Shown here: positions 33,950 through 43,009 of the stretch, in pieces
Layout: every line of letters starts with the position of its first letter
Position numbering within the stretch: position 1 is the stretch's first letter
Origin: Flavobacterium panacis
Lineage (GTDB): Bacteria > Bacteroidota > Bacteroidia > Flavobacteriales > Flavobacteriaceae
Length of the DNA stretch: 64,000 nt
Assembly: GCF_024649945.1 (NCBI RefSeq)
Contig: NZ_JANKMS010000002.1
Coordinates: forward strand, 434,001-498,000
Direction: 5' to 3'
Notes under the pieces: generated by a model
Told to the model about the DNA's origin: nothing
The model's input: the letters and a program-made list of their open reading frames with translations, nothing else
Databases searched by the model: none
Program-made: the position numbers and the translations under genes

Positions 33950-34408
33950 TTAAAAAGAAATCACCGTCGAATTCTTCACTTCACTAATCATAAACATACT
34001 TTGTGTACTTCCAATATGTTGGAGCGAAGTCAGTTTAGTTACTAAGAATTCCCTATACGCTTCCATATCTTTTACTAGAACTTTAAGAATATAATCGTAA
34101 TCACCGCTTACGTGATGGCATTCCAAAACCTCGTTTAATTTAATGACTTCGCTTTCGAATTTGGTTAAAAATTCTTTGGTATGTTGAATGAGTTTTAAAT
34201 GGCAGAAAACCACAAATCCTTTTTCGATTTTGGATTTATCGACTAAAGCTACGTAGTTTTTTACGATACCTTCTCGCTCAAGTTTTTTGATTCGTTCATA
34301 AACTGCTGTTACGGATAGATTGAGTTTTAAAGACAATTCTTTATTGGTCTTTTTGCTGTCTGTTTGGAGTAGAACAAGGAGTTTTTTATCTATTTCGTCA
34401 AGAATCAT
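33950..34408 (-). CDS. Lrp/AsnC-family transcriptional regulator
   Basis: 152 residues. N-terminal HTH: LDEIDKKLLVLLQTDSKKTN, then LSLKLNLSVTAVYERIKKLE, and the wing REGIVKNYVALVDKSKI. The C-terminal RAM/effector domain reads VVFCHLKLIQHTKEFL ... VLECHHVSGDYDYILKVLVK and ends ISEVKNSTVISF. Such proteins sense amino acids (Leu, Met, Cys and others). It is divergent from the trans-sulfuration-type PLP enzyme, the same arrangement as mdeR-mdeA in Pseudomonas putida, so it may regulate that gene. The effector is inferred only. Confidence 0.92.
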   Translation of the reverse strand: MILDEIDKKLLVLLQTDSKKTNKELSLKLNLSVTAVYERIKKLEREGIVKNYVALVDKSKIEKGFVVFCHLKLIQHTKEFLTKFESEVIKLNEVLECHHVSGDYDYILKVLVKDMEAYREFLVTKLTSLQHIGSTQSMFMISEVKNSTVISF

Positions 34409-34598
34409 GTTGCTTGTGGTTTGTTGTTGATAGTTTATTGGTTTGGTGAAATGAAAGAAAATCTACCAAATCATAATTTCTTAGTCAAATTTAGAATAAA
34501 AATCACAATTAAATCATATTTATAGTTTTAAAATCTAAACAAGCGACACATCATTGATTAATTATCTAATTCATCCTTTCTTTGATTGGATTTTCTTC

Positions 34599-34690
34599 TG
34601 AAAGCGAGTGCCCTAGCCCTGATGGGAACGGCATCCTTTTATGGTGGGGTTCACCATAAAAGATATAGTGGACAGCAGGAAACAGCTCCT
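34599..34690 (+). ncRNA. Structured RNA candidate (Flavo-1-like)
   Basis: The block GAGTGCCCTAGCCCTGATGG, then GAACGGCATCC, then GATATAGTGGACAGCAGGAA and CAGCTCC has conserved-looking words that I recall from intergenic regions of many Flavobacteriia, probably the Rfam Flavo-1 motif (not checked). Pairings visible: GTGCC (about 34608) with GGCAT (34630), CCC-TGAT-GGG inside (34617-34626), and a perfect 11-bp hairpin CTTTTATGGTG (34636-34646) with CACCATAAAAG (34652-34662). It lies in the 363-bp gap upstream of the PLP enzyme gene. Confidence 0.5.
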
Positions 34691-34699
34691 AATAATTTT

Positions 34700-34745
34700 G
34701 TTTCAGGTTTCAATTTTCAGGTTGTTGGAACTTGAAACCTGAAAC
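34700..34745. repeat. Palindrome in the leader of the PLP enzyme gene
   Basis: GTTTCAGGTTTCAA (34700-34713) is exactly inverted at 34732-34745, loop of 18 bp. It sits between the structured RNA candidate and the ATG at 34772. It has no T tract, so it is not a normal terminator; a role in leader folding is possible. Confidence 0.6.
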
Positions 34746-34771
34746 TTGAAACAAAACAAAAAACTAACTAT

Positions 34772-35974
34772 ATGAAAGATTTTAAACCAGCAGACAAAAT
34801 TCAGGATTTGCAATACTTTGGGGAATTTGGCGGGGTAAATCCGTCTATTTCTGATTCTTCGACTTATACTTTTTTATCGGCAAAAACGATGTTCGATACT
34901 TTTGAAGGTAATATGGAAGGTTGTTACTTGTATTCGCGCCATTCTTCGCCGAGTAATTTGTATCTGGATCAAGCTTTGGCGGCAATGGAAGGAACAGAAA
35001 CGGCTAATGTTTCGGCTTCGGGAATGGGCGCTATTACGCCTACTCTTTTGCAATTGTGTGGCGCAGGCGACCATATCGTTTCAAGCCGAACGATTTATGG
35101 TGGCACTTATGCTTTTTTAAAGAATTTTACACCTCGTTTTGGAATCGAAACCACTTTTGTAGACATTACTAAACTAGACGTTGTAGAAGCGGCAATAACT
35201 TCTAAAACGAAAGTTTTATACTGCGAAACAGTAAGTAATCCGTTATTGGAAGTGGCTGACATCGCTGGATTGGCAAAAATCGCTAAAAAACACAATTTGA
35301 AATTGGTTGTAGACAATACATTTTCACCATTATCAGTTTCTCCTGCAAAATTGGGTGCTGATATTGTCATTCATAGTTTGACGAAATATATCAACGGAAG
35401 TAGTGATACAGTTGGCGGTGTGACTTGTGCTTCGAAGGAATTTATTAATTCGCTGAAGAATGTAAACACGGGAGCAAGCATGCTTTTGGGACCAACAATG
35501 GATAGTTTGCGTTCGGCAAGCGTAATGAAAAACCTTAGAACACTTCATATCCGAATTAAACAACACAGTCATAATGCGCTTTTTCTGGCTGCTCAATTTG
35601 AAAAAGACGGTTTGAAAACAGTTTATCCAGGATTGAAAAGCCATCCGAGTCATGAATTATACAAAACGATGATTAATCCAGAATATGGTTTTGGAGGAAT
35701 GTTGACGATTGATGTTGGTTCTTTGGCAAAAGCCAATGAATTAATGGAATTAATGCAGGATCGAAATTTAGGTTATCTGGCGGTAAGTCTAGGTTTTTAT
35801 AAGACATTATTTAGTGCGCCTGGAACTTCAACTTCGAGTGAGATTCCGCTAGAAGAACAAAAAGAAATGGGATTGACAGATGGTTTGATTCGTTTTTCTA
35901 TTGGTTTGGATAATGATATTCAGCGTACTTATGAAATGATGAAGGCTTGTATGGTTGAGCTTGGTGTGTTGTAG
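34772..35974 (+). CDS. Trans-sulfuration-type PLP enzyme (cystathionine gamma-synthase/methionine gamma-lyase family)
   Basis: 400 residues of the Cys/Met metabolism PLP family. Conserved blocks: YLYSRHSSPSNLYLDQALA (phosphate loop), SASGMGAITPTLLQL, the substrate-binding IYGGTYAFL, CETVSNPLLEVADI, the LVVDNTFSPL aspartate strand (D181) and the PLP lysine K205 in HSLTKYINGSSD. Where typical methionine gamma-lyases have Cys (YGCT), this has Gly 111, which argues for a synthase or lyase of another specificity. The closest guesses are methionine/homocysteine gamma-lyase or O-acetylhomoserine sulfhydrylase. It lies divergently next to the Lrp regulator, with an RNA-like leader. Confidence 0.85.
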   Translation: MKDFKPADKIQDLQYFGEFGGVNPSISDSSTYTFLSAKTMFDTFEGNMEGCYLYSRHSSPSNLYLDQALAAMEGTETANVSASGMGAITPTLLQLCGAGDHIVSSRTIYGGTYAFLKNFTPRFGIETTFVDITKLDVVEAAITSKTKVLYCETVSNPLLEVADIAGLAKIAKKHNLKLVVDNTFSPLSVSPAKLGADIVIHSLTKYINGSSDTVGGVTCASKEFINSLKNVNTGASMLLGPTMDSLRSASVMKNLRTLHIRIKQHSHNALFLAAQFEKDGLKTVYPGLKSHPSHELYKTMINPEYGFGGMLTIDVGSLAKANELMELMQDRNLGYLAVSLGFYKTLFSAPGTSTSSEIPLEEQKEMGLTDGLIRFSIGLDNDIQRTYEMMKACMVELGVL

Positions 35975-36001
35975 TTTTTTTATTGCTGCAAAGGCACTAA
36001 G

Positions 36002-36099
36002 TTTTTGTTTCACGCAGATTTGGCAGATAGATTAGATTTTAATTTAAACAAAATCTGCTTTATCTGCTTAAATCTTTAAAAATCTGCGTGAAACAAAAA
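36002..36099. repeat. Palindromic repeat with perfect 20-bp arms
   Basis: TTTTTGTTTCACGCAGATTT (36002-36021) is exactly inverted at 36080-36099. An inner CAGATA/TATCTG pair (36024, 36061) extends the fold. It lies between convergent genes and could act as a two-way terminator. Confidence 0.7.
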
Positions 36100-36101
36100 A
36101 A

Positions 36102-37196
36102 TTATCTTGGCTCGTAAGCGCTAAACGTACGCCAATATTTGTCTTTGTAGATTTCGTAACTTATATCAAAAGTTCCGTTGTATCTTTTTATGATTTCATC
36201 TGCCACTTTGGTTGGCTTTCTGAAGTCTTTACAGGTAAAAAAGATTTCTCTTTTATTCGTTGATGTTTCTCTTCCGATGTTTAAATAACCTTCCAGATCT
36301 TTAAGATGTGGTGTTATTTCATCTTCGATCTCGTTTAATAATTGATAAGTTTCTTTATCGGGCATTCCATTATTGTTACTTCCATCAAAAGGAATTGTAA
36401 CAATGAATACCCACGGATGAGATGCTTTTTTGTCCCATTTTAAAATATCGCTATTTATTAATGCAATAACGAATCCGCCATTTTTTGTAGTTGCTTCAAA
36501 ACTTGAATAATTATCATTCTCTGTATTGTGTCGCGTACCTTCATATTTCTCCACAAATTCCTTTTCTCTCCAAATTAAATAATCTTTTAATTTTTCAATC
36601 GGAATTAATTCTTCAGAAACAGCATTCGGACCTTCAATTCTCATATTATCAATCAAAGTAACTGAATGTAATTCACCTAAATAATTATCCAAAAAGATAT
36701 AAACTCCATTGGTTATCATTGCTCTTTTTTCTTCTACAAAATCATCGTAAATAACTGTTAGATCAATTTCATCAGGATATTCTTTATGAATGTTTGGATA
36801 AAATTTCAGGTTCTCTTTATTGAATTTAAATCCCTCGTAATCAACTCCAATATTTTGAATATCTGAGGAAGGTTTTAAAGCTGTAATTTTCCATCCGTTC
36901 ATTTGAGGAGTAGCATTTACTAATTCTTCAATGGCATAAATATTTCTGATTGCTCCGTCTGGTGTTAAAATCAATTCGACTGTATTATCATCAAACATTC
37001 CAGTTACAAAATATATTCCGCTATGGATTTCGTCAAGTTTTGGCCCTAGTTTATCAAAAAAACCGTGATGAATGTTTTGTTTGCTTTTAACGATTTCGAA
37101 AAACTCTTTTTCGTGTTTTAAAAACCAGTTCCAGAAATCATTGTTAGATTGTATTGGAGCCTCTTTTTTGCCCAATAATTTATCAAGAAAACCCAT
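36102..37196 (-). CDS. DUF695-domain protein
   Basis: 364 residues, cytoplasmic. The N-terminal region (MGFLDKLLGKK, NDFWNWFLKHEKEFFEIVKS) is a helical leader found in related Bacteroidota proteins. The C-terminal part from about residue 235 matches DUF695: ALINSDILKWDKKASHPWVF, IPFDGSNNNGMPDKETYQLL, the DEITPHLKDLEGYLNIGRET strand and a final FFTCKDFRKPTKVADEI. The middle (about 80-200) is a second uncharacterised alpha/beta region. DUF695 proteins are of unknown function and often accompany immunity-type genes. Confidence 0.82.
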   Translation of the reverse strand: MGFLDKLLGKKEAPIQSNNDFWNWFLKHEKEFFEIVKSKQNIHHGFFDKLGPKLDEIHSGIYFVTGMFDDNTVELILTPDGAIRNIYAIEELVNATPQMNGWKITALKPSSDIQNIGVDYEGFKFNKENLKFYPNIHKEYPDEIDLTVIYDDFVEEKRAMITNGVYIFLDNYLGELHSVTLIDNMRIEGPNAVSEELIPIEKLKDYLIWREKEFVEKYEGTRHNTENDNYSSFEATTKNGGFVIALINSDILKWDKKASHPWVFIVTIPFDGSNNNGMPDKETYQLLNEIEDEITPHLKDLEGYLNIGRETSTNKREIFFTCKDFRKPTKVADEIIKRYNGTFDISYEIYKDKYWRTFSAYEPR

Positions 37197-37388
37197 GTAT
37201 TAAAAATTAAATTTGAAATTTGACGCAAGCAAACTTAAGGAAAAACTATTTTTTAAAACATAAGAATATTTCTATAAAAACAGAAATATTTTAAAGTATA
37301 TTGATAGTAAAGAAGTTAAGTCGAAAAGTTTTATTTCACACAGATTTAAAAAGATTGAAGCAGATATCCGCAGATAATTCATAATTGA

Positions 37389-37424
37389 AAAAGCCGTTCT
37401 GAGTAAAATCTCAAAACGGCTTTT
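37389..37424 (-). terminator. Permease gene terminator
   Basis: AAAAGCCGTT (37389-37398) pairs with AACGGCTTTT (37415-37424), extended inside by CTGAG/CTCA-like pairing. On the minus strand a T run follows, 20 bp after the permease stop. Confidence 0.75.
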
Positions 37425-37445
37425 ATATATCTTATAATTCTAAGC

Positions 37446-39380
37446 TTACAACTTCTCTACAAAGTTAAGTTTACTATTTTTTCTACTGTAGGTAAAATAA
37501 ATCACTAATCCGATTATTAACCAGATTGTAAAATAAATCCAGTTCCAAACGCTTAATTCGGCCATCATATAAAGGCAGCAAATTAATCCTAAAAGTGGAA
37601 TTAAAGACAGATTTTTTCTGAAAGCCCAAACTGCTAGCCCAACTAAAACGAATAAGAATATCCACATCGGAATTTTGTGTTTAAACAAACTTAAACCTGA
37701 TTCGTATTTTGCTGAATCGGCAATTGGCAATCCTTTTACAACTTCGGCATATTTTGTTTCATTATCCTGATATTGTCCTAACAAATGCTCTAAATCTGAA
37801 GTTTCAGCTGTTTTGTTGTTTGCTTCGATACTTTCCAAATATTTAAAAACCTTTTCCGATTCTGATTTATCTAAAGAAGTTACGATCGAAGTTGCATCAT
37901 AAATCTGTGGTTCATTATTGATAAATGCCATTGTTGCTTTATTATTAAAAGCGAAAGCATAGTACAATCCAACAATAATTAAGACTGGTAAAATATATTT
38001 TGAATTGATATAAGGTGTTTTGAATTTCCCTCTTGGAATTTCAGGTTTGTTCTGCAACACTAAAACTCCTGCACAAACTAACACAAAGGCGAATAAAGTT
38101 CCGATACTACACAAATCGGTTACCATTGTCAAATTCAAAAACAAAGCTGGAATTGCCACTACAAATCCTGTTACAATTGTAGCAAAAGATGGTGTTTTGA
38201 ACTTTGGATGAACTGTAGAAAATTTCTTTGGTAACAATCCGTCACGGCTCATGCTCATCCAGATACGAGGTTGTCCCATTTGAAAAACCAATAAAACACT
38301 TGCCATAGCTACAACCGCACTTACAGCAATAATTCCTGACATCCATTTTAAGTCTAATTTATCGAAAACAAATGCTAGAGGATCTCCAACATTTAATTCG
38401 TGATATTGCACCATTCCAGTTAAAACCAAAGCAATCGCAATATATAAAAGTGTACAGATAATGATTGCCCACATCATTCCACGTGGTAAATCACGCTGTG
38501 GATTTTTACATTCTTCTGCCGTTGTCGAAATCGCATCAAAACCAATGTAAGCAAAGAAAACGGCTGACACTCCTTTTAAAACGCCTCCTACTCCATTTGG
38601 AGCAAACGGATCCCAGTTTGCTGTATCTACATAAAATACTCCAACAGCAATTACTAAAAGAACTACGCAGAGTTTCACCACAACCATTAAGTTACTCGCA
38701 TTACGAGATTCTTTCATTCCTCTATAAACTAAAGCTGTAATCAGAATAATGATGAATAATGCTGGTAAATCGGTTACGAAATGAAAAGAACCAATTGTTG
38801 GTGCTGTCATCCATGCAGTATGTGCATCTTGTAAAGCAGTACTTAAATTTCCGAATGATTTTCCGCCTCGCATCAAAGCCTCTGCATCTTTAAATCCGTT
38901 TGAAGCAGTTAAATAATCCATCTGAATCCATTGAGGTAAATGAATTCCGCCACTCTTGAGCAATCCTGTAAAGTAATCACTCCACGATATGGCAACGGTT
39001 ATATTTCCGACGGCATATTCCATGATCAATGCCCAACCAATTATCCAAGCTATTAATTCTCCAAAAGCAACATACGAATAGGTATAAGCACTTCCTGAAA
39101 CCGGAACCATTGAAGCAAATTCAGCGTAAGCAAAAGCAGCAAAACTACAAGCTAAAGCAGTAAACAAGAACAAAAATATTACCGCTGGACCTCCATCTGC
39201 ACTGGCTTTTCCAATTGTACTAAAAATTCCTGCTCCAACAATAGCCGCTATTCCGAAAGCCGTTAAATCTCTTGTAGTCAAATGTTTTCCTAGAGCATTA
39301 TGACCGTCGGTTTCGTTCTGAGCAACTTGCTTCAGAATATCCTGTACTGTTTTTTTTCGGAATAAACTTGAAAATGCCAT
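37446..39380 (-). CDS. APC-superfamily amino-acid permease (cationic amino-acid transporter type)
   Basis: 644 residues with about 14 hydrophobic segments. The opening reads TTRDLTAFGIAAIVGAGIFS, the amino-acid-binding GAGIFSTIG motif of the CAT/YfnA family. ECKNPQRDLPRGMMWAI follows TM6, and the RIWMSMSRDGLLPKKFSTVH block is typical of the same group. A hydrophilic insertion of about 88 residues (479-566) between two late membrane segments (with SEKVFKYLESIEANN and DLEHLLGQYQD) is unusual for the family and is probably helical. The transported amino acid is unknown. Confidence 0.9.
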   Translation of the reverse strand: MAFSSLFRKKTVQDILKQVAQNETDGHNALGKHLTTRDLTAFGIAAIVGAGIFSTIGKASADGGPAVIFLFLFTALACSFAAFAYAEFASMVPVSGSAYTYSYVAFGELIAWIIGWALIMEYAVGNITVAISWSDYFTGLLKSGGIHLPQWIQMDYLTASNGFKDAEALMRGGKSFGNLSTALQDAHTAWMTAPTIGSFHFVTDLPALFIIILITALVYRGMKESRNASNLMVVVKLCVVLLVIAVGVFYVDTANWDPFAPNGVGGVLKGVSAVFFAYIGFDAISTTAEECKNPQRDLPRGMMWAIIICTLLYIAIALVLTGMVQYHELNVGDPLAFVFDKLDLKWMSGIIAVSAVVAMASVLLVFQMGQPRIWMSMSRDGLLPKKFSTVHPKFKTPSFATIVTGFVVAIPALFLNLTMVTDLCSIGTLFAFVLVCAGVLVLQNKPEIPRGKFKTPYINSKYILPVLIIVGLYYAFAFNNKATMAFINNEPQIYDATSIVTSLDKSESEKVFKYLESIEANNKTAETSDLEHLLGQYQDNETKYAEVVKGLPIADSAKYESGLSLFKHKIPMWIFLFVLVGLAVWAFRKNLSLIPLLGLICCLYMMAELSVWNWIYFTIWLIIGLVIYFTYSRKNSKLNFVEKL

Positions 39381-39767
39381 ATATGTTTTGCTGTTATAAA
39401 TTAATTTAATTCAGTCGTATTTGTTTTATTTTGCAAATAATGCAAATTTTATCGTTAAATCAAATTTATAAAACGATTTTGTTTCTTTCATACATTTTGA
39501 ATAATAAAACAGAAATTAAGTGAGTCAGAATCTACAGCGTAATTCTCCTTTAAATTCTTCAAAAATTAAGGAACAAAAAATCTATTGACACTAAAAAAAG
39601 ATAATATAGTTTTACTTCGTGCTAATATAATACAACTGTCTATCTGAAACTCAGCACTATTTTTATAATTAAAATCTTTAGCTCTCAAACAGAATCAAAA
39701 AACACAGATAATTCTTAATTTTACATTCTAACCACAATGTTTTTATTACCGTTATAACCTTTACATT
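39381..39767. other. Divergent intergenic region (387 bp)
   Basis: AT-rich DNA between the permease and peptidase genes, with no ORF, clear hairpin or repeat. It must hold both promoters. I see no confident TAnnTTTG box for either gene. Confidence 0.3.
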
Positions 39768-41927
39768 ATGAAGAAACTCTTTTTACTCTTTTTATTAATC
39801 TCGTCTTGTGTTTTTGCACAGGAAAGCATTGACATTACACAATTAAATTGGTTACCCGATTCGCATTTATTCTGGGTTAACGAGCAAAATAATATCGTAG
39901 TTTATAATGCTGACAAACTCACTCAGAAAAACACTATTCTAACAGCAGATCAATTAAAAAATTCAGGTTTTACTGGAGAAATAGAACAATTGGTTTGGAA
40001 TGTAGATCAAACAAAAGTTTTGATTTACACTAATTCTAAACGAGTTTGGAGAGCTAATACCAAAGGAGATTATTGGTTTTTTGATTTAAAAACAGGAAAA
40101 GGAAAACAACTTGGAAAAAGCCTGGAAGTATCTTCTTTAATGTTTGCTAAATTTTCGAATGACAATCAAAATGTGGCTTATGTTTCTAAACATAATATTT
40201 ATTTGGAAAATCTAAATTCTGGAAAAATAACACCTCTAACAACAGACGGAACCGACAAAATCATAAACGGAACTTTTGACTGGGTTTACGAAGAAGAACT
40301 TGCCGCACGTGACGGATTTAGATGGAGTCCTGATGGAAAAAGCATTTCATTCTGGCGTGTAGATGCATCTAATACAAAATTTCATTTAATGATCAATAAT
40401 ACCGATGCACTTTATCCTTTTACTATTCCTGTTGAATATCCTAAAGCGGGAGAAAAACCTTCATCTGTAAAAATCGGAATAATTGATATCGCTTCTTTGC
40501 AAACCAATTGGCTAAATATTCCAGGAGAACCAGACAATAATTATTTGGTTAGAATGAAATGGATCGACAATCAAAATGTTGCAGTTATTCAATTGAACCG
40601 AAATCAAAATCAGGTTTCTTTTTATAAATGTGATGCTAAATCTGGAAAAGCTGACTTATTGTATCAGGAAAAATCAGATGCCTGGATTGATGTATTCGAT
40701 ATCTCTGCTTGGGATTATGATGCTTTTCCTTGCCAGTTTGTAGATAACGGAAAAGCATTCTTATGGAGTTCTGATGCCGATGGCTGGATGCATATTTACA
40801 AAATTAGCAGTGACGGAAAAAAGAAAGAATTAATTACCACTGAAAATTTTGATGCTTATTATAAGTCTTACAATCCGGAAACAAAATCTATTTATTTCAT
40901 AGCAAGTCCAAAAGATGCTACACAACGTTATTTGTATGAAACCAATCTCAACACAAAGAAAACGAAACGTGTCACTCCAAATGAGTTTGAAGGAACAAAT
41001 GAATACAGTTTTTCTCCAGACGGAAAATATGCCAGACATACCAATTCTAACATCAATCGTGATTATAATGATCGTTTAGTAGCTCTTTCTGGTCACAAAA
41101 AAATATTCCCTGCTGGCCCAGATTCTTTTACAACTCCTCAACGTAACTATTCGTTGGAGAAATTTAAAGTTAAAACGGTTGATGGAATAGAAATTGACGG
41201 AATCATGGCGAAACCCCTAAATTTTGACGCTTCAAAAAAATATCCTGTCTTTTTTTATGTTTATGGAGAACCTGTTTCATCTGTTGCAAATGATGTACCG
41301 AATTTCCATCCTTTGATTACTTCTTTGGTTCCAGAGGGATATATCGGAATCGCAATGGATAATCGCGGAGCTCCTGTAATGAAAGGCACAAAATGGAGAA
41401 AATCAATTTATAAAAATATCGGAATTATCAATACACGCGATCAGGCTATGGCCGCTAAAGAAGTTTTAAAATGGAACTTTATAGATCCTGAGAGAGTGGC
41501 CGTTCATGGCTGGAGCGGCGGAGGTGCAGTAACCTTAAATTTAATGTTTCAGTTTCCTGAAATTTACAAAATAGGTATAGCCGTTGCTGCTGTTACAGAC
41601 CAGCATTTTTACGACAATATCTACACCGAAAGATATATGGGATTACCAAGCGAAAATGAAGCAACTTATGCTAAAGCTTCTCCTGTAACCCATGCTAAAA
41701 ACCTAAAAGGAAATTTATTATACATTCACGGAACGGGAGACGACAATGTACATTATAAAAATGCCGAAGTTTTAATTAATGAATTAGTTAAATATGATAA
41801 AATGTTTGATCTGATGATTTATCCAAATCGTTCTCACAGTATTTCTGAAGGAGAAGGAACAAGAAAACATCTTTTGGACACCTTTATTAAATACATAAAA
41901 GAAAAATCTCCTCCTGGAGCCAAATAA
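39768..41927 (+). CDS. Secreted dipeptidyl peptidase IV (S9B)
   Basis: 719 residues with a signal peptide (1-17, ending CVFAQ). The beta-propeller domain (about 30-470) carries the S9B double-Glu motif DWVYEEEL (residues 171-178), which anchors the free N-terminus of the peptide. The alpha/beta hydrolase domain has the nucleophile HGWSGGGA (Ser 583), the acid in GTGDDNVH (Asp 658), and His 690 in NRSHSIS; the spacing matches human DPP-IV (75 and 32 residues). It should release X-Pro/Ala dipeptides in the periplasm. A strong terminator follows. Confidence 0.94.
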   Translation: MKKLFLLFLLISSCVFAQESIDITQLNWLPDSHLFWVNEQNNIVVYNADKLTQKNTILTADQLKNSGFTGEIEQLVWNVDQTKVLIYTNSKRVWRANTKGDYWFFDLKTGKGKQLGKSLEVSSLMFAKFSNDNQNVAYVSKHNIYLENLNSGKITPLTTDGTDKIINGTFDWVYEEELAARDGFRWSPDGKSISFWRVDASNTKFHLMINNTDALYPFTIPVEYPKAGEKPSSVKIGIIDIASLQTNWLNIPGEPDNNYLVRMKWIDNQNVAVIQLNRNQNQVSFYKCDAKSGKADLLYQEKSDAWIDVFDISAWDYDAFPCQFVDNGKAFLWSSDADGWMHIYKISSDGKKKELITTENFDAYYKSYNPETKSIYFIASPKDATQRYLYETNLNTKKTKRVTPNEFEGTNEYSFSPDGKYARHTNSNINRDYNDRLVALSGHKKIFPAGPDSFTTPQRNYSLEKFKVKTVDGIEIDGIMAKPLNFDASKKYPVFFYVYGEPVSSVANDVPNFHPLITSLVPEGYIGIAMDNRGAPVMKGTKWRKSIYKNIGIINTRDQAMAAKEVLKWNFIDPERVAVHGWSGGGAVTLNLMFQFPEIYKIGIAVAAVTDQHFYDNIYTERYMGLPSENEATYAKASPVTHAKNLKGNLLYIHGTGDDNVHYKNAEVLINELVKYDKMFDLMIYPNRSHSISEGEGTRKHLLDTFIKYIKEKSPPGAK

Positions 41928-41940
41928 AACATAAAATAAT

Positions 41941-41977
41941 AAAGCCTAATTATTCTGAAAATAATTAGGCTTTTTTT
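41941..41977 (+). terminator. Terminator of the dipeptidyl peptidase gene
   Basis: AAAGCCTAATTATT (41941-41954) pairs perfectly with AATAATTAGGCTTT (41960-41973), five-base loop, seven T residues. Confidence 0.88.
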
Positions 41978-42013
41978 ATTTCTATCACCTTAAAAGGTTT
42001 TATTTCTAAGTGA

Positions 42014-42967
42014 CTATTCAGCGATGAAAGTCATTTTTTTTGCCATCTTTTTTTGCCATCCGTAAGGCAAAATCGAATGATTGTTTTCGACCATCAAAGT
42101 CATTTGTTCTACAATTTTATCTTGTATTTTCTTTGGTAAGGCATAAAAATTAGCATCTACGGTAAAATTCCTTTCATCGTCCAAAATTCCGTTCTGAATT
42201 CGGATTCCTATTTTTTTCCCTTTATAATATAGTAGAATTTTAATTCTTCCATCATCATATAAATTAGGTCCGCTGGTGCCATAAATTATAATTGGATCTA
42301 TAATCCCGTCCTGATCAAAATCTTCAACATAAATATATTTAGACCAAAACCATATACTGTCTTCATGGCTTTCTTTAAAATCATTGGTTTCAAAAGTTTT
42401 AATCCAGCGGTTATTTTCAATTTTAAAATTAAATGCCTTCAATGCATTGTTAAAATTGTTGCCATTAACTGTTTCCTTATATTTATCTTCTGTCAAAACT
42501 AAATAATAGCTTCCTGTTTTGTCTTTGTAATCATAAACCTTCCAAATAACAAAATCAATTCCAAGCTCTTTTCTTTTCTCTTTTGTGAAAATCTGATTCA
42601 CTTTTTCCTCCGATAAAGTTTTATACTTGCTATTCTTTTCATTGATTAAGTATTCTGACAACTCACTAATTCTTTGACCAATGATGGCAATATTTCTAAG
42701 TTCTGTATCAGAAAAAACAATACTTTTATTATCCTTTACAGGTTTATACCAATTGTATTTTTTAAAAATATTTGCGTATTCTGCATTTGAAAACACATAT
42801 CCTTTTCTGGCATAAATCTCATTTTTCAATAATTTTAAAGAAGATACATCTTCATTTCTCAATTTAGCTTCATCAATAAGTTCAGAAGAACATTTGGAAC
42901 AATCTAATTTATTTTGTGCAGTAATAGAAAAAGCGGCAAAAAAGATTACATAAAAATAAAACTTCAT
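42014..42967 (-). CDS. YARHG-domain secreted protein
   Basis: 317 residues with a signal peptide (1-17, ending SITAQ). Residues about 45-95 match the YARHG domain: LLKNEIYARKGYVFSNAEYA, then FKKYNWYKPV and SDTELRNI, with the R-K-G variant of the R-H-G motif. The C-terminal 200 residues hold beta-rich stretches: IDFVIWKVYDYKDKTGSYYL and VEDFDQDGIIDPIIIYG, a calcium-type D-x-D-x-D-G loop. The YARHG domain is extracellular and of unknown function. Confidence 0.88.
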   Translation of the reverse strand: MKFYFYVIFFAAFSITAQNKLDCSKCSSELIDEAKLRNEDVSSLKLLKNEIYARKGYVFSNAEYANIFKKYNWYKPVKDNKSIVFSDTELRNIAIIGQRISELSEYLINEKNSKYKTLSEEKVNQIFTKEKRKELGIDFVIWKVYDYKDKTGSYYLVLTEDKYKETVNGNNFNNALKAFNFKIENNRWIKTFETNDFKESHEDSIWFWSKYIYVEDFDQDGIIDPIIIYGTSGPNLYDDGRIKILLYYKGKKIGIRIQNGILDDERNFTVDANFYALPKKIQDKIVEQMTLMVENNHSILPYGWQKKMAKKMTFIAE

Positions 42968-43009
42968 TTTTAATTTGATTAAGTGATTTGAAATATACCC
43001 TAAAGAAAA

